This document shows, one piece after another, positions 57,559-64,000 of a DNA stretch of 64,000 nucleotides. This stretch comes from Benincasa hispida (Eukaryota; Streptophyta; Magnoliopsida; Cucurbitales; Cucurbitaceae), in NCBI RefSeq assembly GCF_009727055.1, contig NC_052350.1:21519364-21583363 (forward strand). Direction: 5' to 3'. Position 1 is the first letter of the stretch, and each line of letters starts with the position of its first letter. The position numbers and the translations under genes were made by a program. The notes beneath the pieces were generated by a model. The model was not told where the DNA came from, did no database searches, and saw only the letters and a program-made list of their open reading frames with translations.

Positions 57559-58133
57559 CTACAGTTGGCCCTCAAACATCTTAGCCATGAGGGCCTTTGT
57601 AAATGGATCAGTAACATTATGCTCCAAAGCTATCTGCATGATGATCACATCCCCTCGATGCATAATCTCTTGGATGAGATGATATTTTCGCTCTATATGT
57701 TTCCTGCTCTTGTGACTCCTAGGCTCTTGGAAATTAGCCATAACACTACTATTATCACAATGAAGTGTGATGGGCTTTGACATGTTTGGAATGATTTTCA
57801 GAGCAGTCAAGAATTTCCTGAGCCAAACAACTTCCTTAGCAACTTCACAAGCCGCTACATACTCAGCGGCCATAGTGGAGTTAGCAATGCACCCTTGCTT
57901 GGTGCTCCTCCAAACTACTACTCTCTATTAAGAGTGAACACTGATCCTGATGTGGATTTCTTAGAATTCTTATCAGTCTGAAAATTAGAGTTCATGTATC
58001 TTGTAATGATCAGATCCTTAGAACCATACACAAGCATGTAGTTCCTCATTCTCCATAGATACTTGAGGATGTTCTTAATGACGGTCCAGTGATCATATCC
58101 TTGATTAGACTGATATCTACTGATTATCCCCAC
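57559..58133 (-). pseudogene. Copia-3 RNase H
   Basis: Minus strand: VGIISRYQSNQGYDHWTVIKN (from 58145 into the TSD), MLVYGSKDLIITRYMNSNFQ, STSGSVFTL, then frame 57873-57559 (MAAEYVAACEVAKEVVWLRKFL; LHCDNSSVM; KHIERKYHLIQEI; DPFTKALMAKMFEG). Catalytic-type residues (the E of AEYVAA, the D of CDNS) are present. One stop separates the two frames. The upstream RT lies beyond the hAT element at 59773. Confidence 0.9.
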
Positions 58134-58684
58134 TAGGGTTGGCAAAATTCCCCGGGACCCGCCCGATCGGGGTGGAGAATCCCTGGTTTGACCGGGGATA
58201 GGGTCAAACTGGGAAAAATATTCGGGGCCCCATCCAGGGACGGGGATGGTATCCCCGCCTCGACCCGACCCCGATTAATTCCTGACCCCGATTTGATATA
58301 TTTATTTATATTTTTATAAATATATATTTATAGTATATAAAATAATTTATTTATATATATGTTTATAATGTATAATGTAATGTTGGATTGGACATTGGAG
58401 CCCAATATCAAATATCTAAATTCTAAATATAAGCCCAAGAAACAAGTCCACACTTAAAAAACTAAAAAAAAAAGCCCTAAATTGAAAAGTTGAAAACTAC
58501 TTTCCCCATTTCTGCAGTGCTGTCAAGGGATGTAATCGTAAAGAATTGGAAGGTAAAGAATTGTTGGCTTGTTGTTGCCGTGATTCACTTGACTTGCGTC
58601 TTGCCGTGAAGATTGAAGAAAAGAAAAAACCTATCTGCCGACTGTCGACCGTGAAGAAGCCGAGCGTGAAGAACTAAAGAAAAC

Positions 58685-58895
58685 CCTTCGCCTTCGTGTT
58701 CGTGAAGAGAAGACCCTTCAAGCGTGACCCATTCTTCAGGCGTGAAGAAACCTAGTCGTTGTTCTCCTATAGGTGACTTTCGAGCGTCCTTCTTCGCCTT
58801 CGTGTTCGTGAAGAAACCTACCCGTTCGACGTTCTTCTCCTTCACGATGTTTGTGAAGTTCACGCCGGCGGCGGCGACCCATTCTTCAGGCATTC
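58685..58895 (+). repeat. Internal duplication in hAT-like element
   Basis: CTTCGCCTTCGTGTTCGTGA occurs at about 58685 and 58792; GACCCATTCTTCAGGC occurs at about 58725 and 58876. The GC-rich block is built by duplication. Confidence 0.75.
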
Positions 58896-59377
58896 GTTCG
58901 AGTTCAAGCCGCTGCCAAGCCTGCCATCCAACTTCCAAGAGGTGAGATCTGTGTTGTTTTGATTGGTAAGGATATATTTTGTTTGTGTTGTTTTGTTTTT
59001 CATTTGAAAAAAATAGACTGTTTTAGAAATGGTTAAACATTTAGCAACTATTTTAGAAGATGCAGACAATTCTGATGAAAATGGCGTGGTGACTAAGGTA
59101 TGCTCAAGGATTAACATTATTTTCTTATGACACTTTTTATTTTTTATGGTCCAGCTTTTTTTTTTTTTTTTTTGTGACATTATCTGTTAATTACATTTTA
59201 AATGTAGGAATGAATAATACTCACAACTAAGGATGGGATGATGTCAAGAAAGGAGAAATATTTGAATGTGAAGTCATCGGTGAAGAGAGAAAGACGAGCA
59301 ATTTATATATTTTGAATGTATAACACATTTTCCTTTAATTGACTTTCTTATTCAAACTTTATTTAATTTTAAGTTGT

Positions 59378-59633
59378 AAACTTATTTAATGGATTTGTCA
59401 GCTTTGAAATTGTGTTTATTTCATAGATTAATCTATTATATTTTGTTTATTTTTTGTGAACTAGTCAAATTTTAAATAAAATCACTTGAATTAAAAAATG
59501 AGGAATCCGATAAACTTATTTAATGGATTTGTGAGCTTCTAAATTGTGTTTATTTCCTAGATTAGTTATTAAATTTTGTTTATTTTTTGTGGACTCATCA
59601 AATTTTAATAAAAAAAAAAATTAGGAATCTTCG
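59378..59633 (+). repeat. Tandem duplication with 134-bp period in hAT-like element
   Basis: AAACTTATTTAATGGATTTG starts at 59378 and 59512, and both units continue to TTTTGTTTATTTTTTGTG and TCAAATTTTAA. Confidence 0.85.
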
Positions 59634-59772
59634 CGAGGAATTAGTAGGGGATTCCCCACGAAGAATTAGTAGGAGAATCCCCGTGGGGAAATGGGGATGG
59701 GGGAGAATTTCCCCCACAAGGTTGAGGATGGGGGATGCCCCCCCACCCTGGCTGGCCCTGTTGCCAACCCTA

Positions 59773-60745
59773 ATCCCTACCGCATAGTAGATGTCAGGTC
59801 TCGTACATAACATCACATACATCAAGCTACGAACAGCCGATGCATAGGGGATTTGTCTTATTTTCTCAACCTCTTTAGGTGTCTCAAGATACTTTTCCTT
59901 AGACAAGATAACTCCATGTCTGAAAGATAACAAACCTCTCTTGGAATTTTACATCGAATACTTGACAAGCATTTTGTCAATGTACGATACTTGAGACAGA
60001 GCTAACATTTTGTTCTTTCGATTTCTAAAGATCTGAATTCCTAGAACAAACTGAGCCTTTCCCAAATATTTCACTTGGAATTGGGTCGCTAGCCAATTCT
60101 TAACTTCATTTAGTAGACCTACATCATTCCCAATGAGTAGGATATCGTCTACGTATAACACTAGGAAAGCTACTGAATTGTTGATGATCCTCTTGTAAAC
60201 ATAAGATTTGTTCGCAGTATCAAATCTTATGTTCCAAGATCGAGAAGCCTGCTTCAGTTCATAAATGGTCCGATTAAGCCTGCAAACCTTTTGCTCTTAA
60301 CCTTGGATAATGAATCCCTCAAACTGCTCCATATAGATGGTCTTCTCAAGATTGCCATTCAGTAAGGCGATTTTGACATCCATTTGCAAAATCTCATAGT
60401 TGTAATATTAGATAATAGACAGAAAGATCTGGATAGACTTTAACATGGCAATAGGTGAGAAAGTCTCCTCATAGTCGACTCTCTCAACCTGGGTATAACT
60501 CTTTGCCACTAGTCTAGCCTTGAAGGTTTTCATCTTTCCATCAACATCCCGTTTTCTTTTCTAGATCCATTTGCAAACTATAGGTTTAACCCCATCAGGT
60601 AGATCTACAAGATCCCAACCTGAATTGAAGTACATCAACTCCATTTCAAGATCCATAGCTTTGATCCACTCATCTTTGTCAACATCTTCCATTTCCTTCT
60701 TATAAGACAATGGATCCTCAACATTTTCATCAACTACCATAGCTA
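59773..60745 (-). pseudogene. Copia-3 reverse transcriptase
   Basis: Minus strand: a first catalytic block MDVKIALLNGNLE (about 60380), GFIIQG, RTIYELKQASRSWNIRF, LYVDDILLIGND (about 60161-60126, intact YVDD), VKYLGKAQFVLGIQIFRNR, then MLSFRHGVILSKEKYLETPKE and IPYASAVRSLMYVMLCTRPDI. Frames 60161-59949 and 59933 onward are separated by stops. Copia RT copies element RNA into DNA; catalytic residues remain but the frame is broken. Confidence 0.9.
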
Positions 60746-61880
60746 GGATTTCCGTAAACCCATGTAACGGACAGATGGGTTTGCAAGCCTCTCACTGTAT
60801 CGAGGCTTCCTCAACACTTTAGGTGGATTTGACCTACTTGATGATCCAACTTCGACAGCTCTTGTTGAGATGTTGGGTTCTTCAACAGCTTTTGTTGAAG
60901 GTTCAGTAGTTTCTTTGAAAAGTTCATTCAACACAATTTTACTGCGAGGCCTGTGCTCCCTTATGTGGTCTTCTTCAAGAAAAGTAGCATTTGTCGAAAC
61001 AAACACTTTGTTTTCTTTAGGGTCGAAAAAGAAACCACCTATCATTCCTTTGGGGTAGCCTACAAAAGGCACAATTTTGAACGAGATTCCTGTTTTTTAG
61101 GATTTGCCTCAAGCACATGTGCTGGACAACCCCTGATTTTGAAATGATGTAAAGTAGCTTTACGACCATTCCATAACTCTAAAGGTGTTATGGTAACACT
61201 TTTGGATGGAACAAAATTCAAAATATACACTGCAATCTATACTGCATAACCCCAAAACAAGTCAGGTAAGGAAGCGTAACTCAGCATAAACCAAACCATG
61301 TCCAATAGGATTCAATTTCTCTTTTCTGATACACCATTTTGCTGAAGTGTACTAGGTGCTGAGAGTTGGGATACAATTCCATGTTCTATTAAATAGTTTT
61401 AGAATGTCATATCCATAAACTCTCCACCTCGATCAGATCGAAATGTCTTAATTGTTCTATTTAATACATTTTCAACTTCAGCCTTGAATTCTTCGAACTT
61501 TTCAAAAGATTCAGACTTATGTTGCATTAAATAAACCTTCCCTTATCTTGAATAATCATCAGTAAAGGTAAAATATTCAAAACCTCTCATTGTTTTAACA
61601 TTCATCAAACCATAGAAGTCTAAATGTACCAGCTCTAGAGGTTCTTTGACCCTGTGACCTTTTCCAGTAAAAGGTTGTTTAGTCATTTTGCCTTCAAGGC
61701 ATGACTCACACATAGGTAAAGGATTTTCTTCTAACTCGCTTAGAAGTCCATTCTTCACCAGCCTCTCAATGCTATTGAGATTGATGTGTCCTAATCTTAG
61801 GTGCCAAAGTTGGCATTTTCTTTAGGAGAAATTTTAAGCCTTTTATGTTGAATTACCGCAGTTTTAAACATTTCAGTATT
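60743..61880 (-). pseudogene. Copia-3 integrase and linker to RT
   Basis: Minus strand: GAG-pre-integrase zinc region (LRLGHINLNSIERLVKNGLL; CESCLEGKMTKQPF), first catalytic Asp in LVHLDFYGLMN, second in FRSDRGGEFMD, Glu in QQNGVSEKRN: triad intact. Then LLDMVWFMLSYASLP, FVPSKSVTITPLELWNGRK, and a C-terminal frame 61072-60743 (FVGYPKGMIGGFFFDPKENKVF; RKPRYSERLANPS). Stops near 61545, 61325 and 61090 inactivate it. Confidence 0.9.
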
Positions 61881-63115
61881 ATGAAGGACTTTAGTTGCTA
61901 GGTCTTAGCACATAAAGGTTTTTTTCCAGTTTAGCATAACAAATATCAACATCATTTTTCGAAATAAACACTTTATTTACATAGAAGGTGATACAATAAG
62001 ATTGTTCAAGTAAATACTTTACAGAAATTATGTTCTTTTTAAACCAGGAACTACATACACATTTTCTAGTAAAATGAATCTATTCTGTAAAGCTAATTGG
62101 AGACCTCTCACTGCCATAGTTGAGACGACGTGCCTAGTTCCAACCCGCATCTTCATCTCATCAGCATCAAGTTACCGCCAGGAACTAGTTCTCTGAAATG
62201 AAGAACAAATGTGGTTAGTGGCGCTAGAATCTATAATCCAGGCAAAATCATCATTCTTCACTAAACAAGTTTCCAAAACAAGTAAATTGAATTTACCTTT
62301 CTTGGCCTTCTTCTGTTCTGCCAAGTACTTGGCATAGTTCCTCTTCCAATGTCCCTCTTAGTTGCAATGGGAATAGATTCCCTTTGCAACCTTGGCTTTC
62401 TTGTGCTTTTGGGTAGCAGCTGGTGGGTTAGCTTTCCCCTTTCCACCTTTCTTCTTCTTCCACTTTTTGGTGCCGGATAAAGAAGGTACAGACTTTGTCC
62501 CAGAGGTTAAACCTTTATGGAACTTCTTAGAGGATGACGCAACATTTGCCTCACTCTTCTGTTCCTTGCTTTTCATCAAGGATTGGAAGGTCTGTAGGTC
62601 ATTGAGCAAGGTGGTTAGGTTGTAGCCAATCTTATTCAAAACAACATTGCTGGAAGTATAGGAAACTTTCAAGTAAATATTCCAAAATGAAGCTAACTTG
62701 GCTAGCTTAATCAATGACGGACCCATTCATCTCCGCCACATTGAAGTGGACCATCATGTTAAGAACATGTTCTCAAATAGATGCCCCTTATTGCATACAG
62801 ACATTGAAGATATGTTTGAGAGTGTCATGCCTGAGTTATGCGGACAATTTTCCGAACATACCGTTTAGGGACTCCATGATCTCATGAGCTGTGAGCATGG
62901 GCTCATGCTTCTTGGCCAAGACTTCAGTAAGATTTGCCAAGATATATGCTCGAGCCTTTTCATTTACTCGTGTCCAATGCTCATATGCTTCTCGAACATT
63001 TCAAGCAGCATTTGGAGTTGGAATGGGAGGATAGTCCTCCATAAGGACAAAACGAAGGTCGTCGATGATAAGTATTGTGTTGATCGTATTTTTTCATGAG
63101 GTGTAATTTTCGTCT
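61880..63115 (-). pseudogene. Copia-3 gag and protease
   Basis: Minus strand from about 63060: a UBN2-type gag (YEHWTRVNEKARAYILANLT; EVLAKKHEPMLTAHEIMES; GMFGKLSA; VLNMMVHFNVAEMNG), then frame 62726-62358 with a Lys-rich tail (TKKWKKKKGGKGKANPPA), a knuckle CN..GHWKRN whose first Cys is Ser (YSHCN), and the protease region WIIDSSATNHIC (about 62240; usual D-S-G is D-S-S) followed by VRGLQLALQNRFILLENVY. Stops separate the pieces. Confidence 0.85.
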
Positions 63116-64000
63116 ATTAATTTATCAGCATTGAGTAAATTTAATGTCGCGGAAGTCAATATGAAATAAATTTTCTAAAACCATACAAATTATTTATTAT
63201 TAGTCTATTTTCATTAAACCAACAAAACAACCAATCAATTTTAGCAAAATAGTCTGATGTATCCTAAGTGACATCTATTTTGCAATGATGTTTCAGTGAG
63301 GCAGGACAAAAGTCACCGTAGGGTGATCAAGTGTCCCTTCACTGAAATGAGACATTCTTAACCAATAGATAGAACAATACCTTGTTACTATAACTATTAG
63401 TCACCATTGTTCAATCCAGAATTTGTTAAACTCGCTTAAAAATTCTTGTAAGTGTAACCCGTCATTTTAGGTCCTAGAGTTTCGCTCCAATGAGCCAACT
63501 GTCGGGAAAAATCGATTGGAACATGAAACTAAAGCAACCCATCCATTTCTGAAGGTTGAATAAAGCGTTATGCAAAAATACCATCATTTAGGAGGACACC
63601 CACGATGCCACGAGGACAAGCATGAAACTTTACTTCAAACTAATGAGAGAGACTTAGGGATGTGTTGTCACACATCCCACTCCCACTTATTATAAACACT
63701 CTTTCCATTCACCTTGATATTGATCTATACAAATGCTATCTGTAGGGGAACACCCACGGTACCTCGAGGCTGGGTATAGATCTCATGGTGTAAGCTTTAA
63801 GGAGAAACGTGAAGAGAATGAAATGAACTATAAAATATCCCATTTTCCTCCCACTGAGCGTTTTACCTAGGGTTAATTAACTTAGAAAAATCTGGCTACT
63901 AATTTTTAACTAAGTGATTGTTTAATTTACCCAAAACCAACACTTGCCTTTGAATAGTTAAATTTTTTTGACTAAGGTACATTAAACTCTTTAACAAACT
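63116..64000 (-). other. Copia-3 leader, before gag
   Basis: No frame. It contains short ordinary sequence, including two similar AGGGGAACACCCACGGTACC / AGGAGGACACCCACGATGCC phrases (63588-63607 and 63743-63762). The primer site and 5' LTR are beyond the window. Confidence 0.55.

Larger units (their letters stand above)
58134..59772. mobile_element. hAT-like non-autonomous DNA transposon
   Basis: 1639 bp with terminal inverted repeats TAGGGTTGGCAA / TTGCCAACCCTA and an 8-bp TSD ATCCCCAC / ATCCCTAC (one mismatch) at 58126-58133 and 59773-59780. The 8-bp TSD and ends fit hAT. Both subterminal regions are rich in CCCC/GGGG. It interrupts the Copia-3 coding frame exactly (AVG before, VGI after). 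The interior has a Ser/Arg- and GC-rich block (58560-58940), a short frame MVKHLATILEDADNSDENG (59031-59087) and tandem repeats. No hAT transposase catalytic or dimerisation domain is recognisable. Confidence 0.9.
55770..64000 (-). mobile_element. Copia-3: Ty1/copia element, minus strand, 5' end beyond window
   Basis: On the minus strand: leader (64000-63120), gag (63115-62290), protease (about 62290-61990), integrase (about 61880-61080), RT (about 60745-59773), [hAT insertion], RNase H (58133-57560), polypurine tract, 3' LTR (57405-55770). Motifs are better kept than in Copia-1 and Copia-2, but stops occur in every domain. It is inserted in Copia-2 gag. Confidence 0.88.

Noticed and set aside
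58585..58945. Frames of 117 and 73 codons within the hAT-like element
   Set aside because: They come from a duplicated GC-rich block; no recognisable transposase residues.

Overview
This is nuclear DNA of a flowering plant, probably a eudicot. It carries plant-type LTR retrotransposons (Athila-like Ty3/gypsy with tRNA-Asp primer sites, several Ty1/copia, chromovirus-type LTRs), a plant MIR396 hairpin and a plant nuclear tRNA-Lys. The general look resembles a cucurbit, but I cannot prove that from sequence alone. No intact protein-coding host gene is visible; almost every coding trace is a broken transposable-element reading frame.

Positions 1-37732 form one nested stack. The outermost host is a copia element (Copia-1, + strand, 3' end at 37732). 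Into it went family-C element C-plus (ends 19557), a family-B element on the minus strand (19835-26177, TSD AGTAC), a lone Athila-lineage LTR (27081-28601, TSD TAATT) and a plus-strand family-B element inside the Copia-1 3' LTR (30225-37307, TSD GCTAT). C-plus was itself hit by a minus-strand family-D element (right end 14050) and a chromovirus-type solo LTR (14539-17094). D was hit by Athila-like element A (window start to 6099) and by C-minus (8277-12346). The B copies carry a chromovirus-type remnant (21572-23818) and a copia solo LTR (30485-32447). Only A retains pol. B, C and D keep LTRs, a tRNA-Asp-like primer site where preserved, a polypurine tract and small gag-side or unknown frames, so they look non-autonomous.

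Positions 37733-50930 are the lowest-copy part. A MIR396 precursor lies on the minus strand at 37921-38075, about 190 bp from the end of the retrotransposon stack, with a possible TATA box at 38255. A tRNA-Lys(UUU) gene lies at 40876-40947 (minus). The rest is AT-rich, with decayed LINE fragments (DUF4283/zinc-knuckle ORF1 at about 41250-42290; RNase H-like pieces at about 48250 and 50470) and an LTR-like patch near 46.0-46.7 kb.

Positions 50940-64000 hold two minus-strand copia elements. Copia-2 (50940-55769) is cut in its gag region by the 3' LTR of Copia-3 (55770 to beyond the window). Copia-3 is interrupted in its RT/RNase H region by a 1639-bp hAT-like element with an 8-bp TSD (58134-59772).

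Two assembly problems matter. Positions 564-601 are an exact Nextera transposase junction adapter, replacing part of element A's reverse transcriptase. A 13-N gap sits at 3274-3286. I found no convincing undescribed system. The most useful observations are the adapter artefact, the MIR396 locus beside the stack, and the structural motifs shared by autonomous and non-autonomous retrotransposon families.
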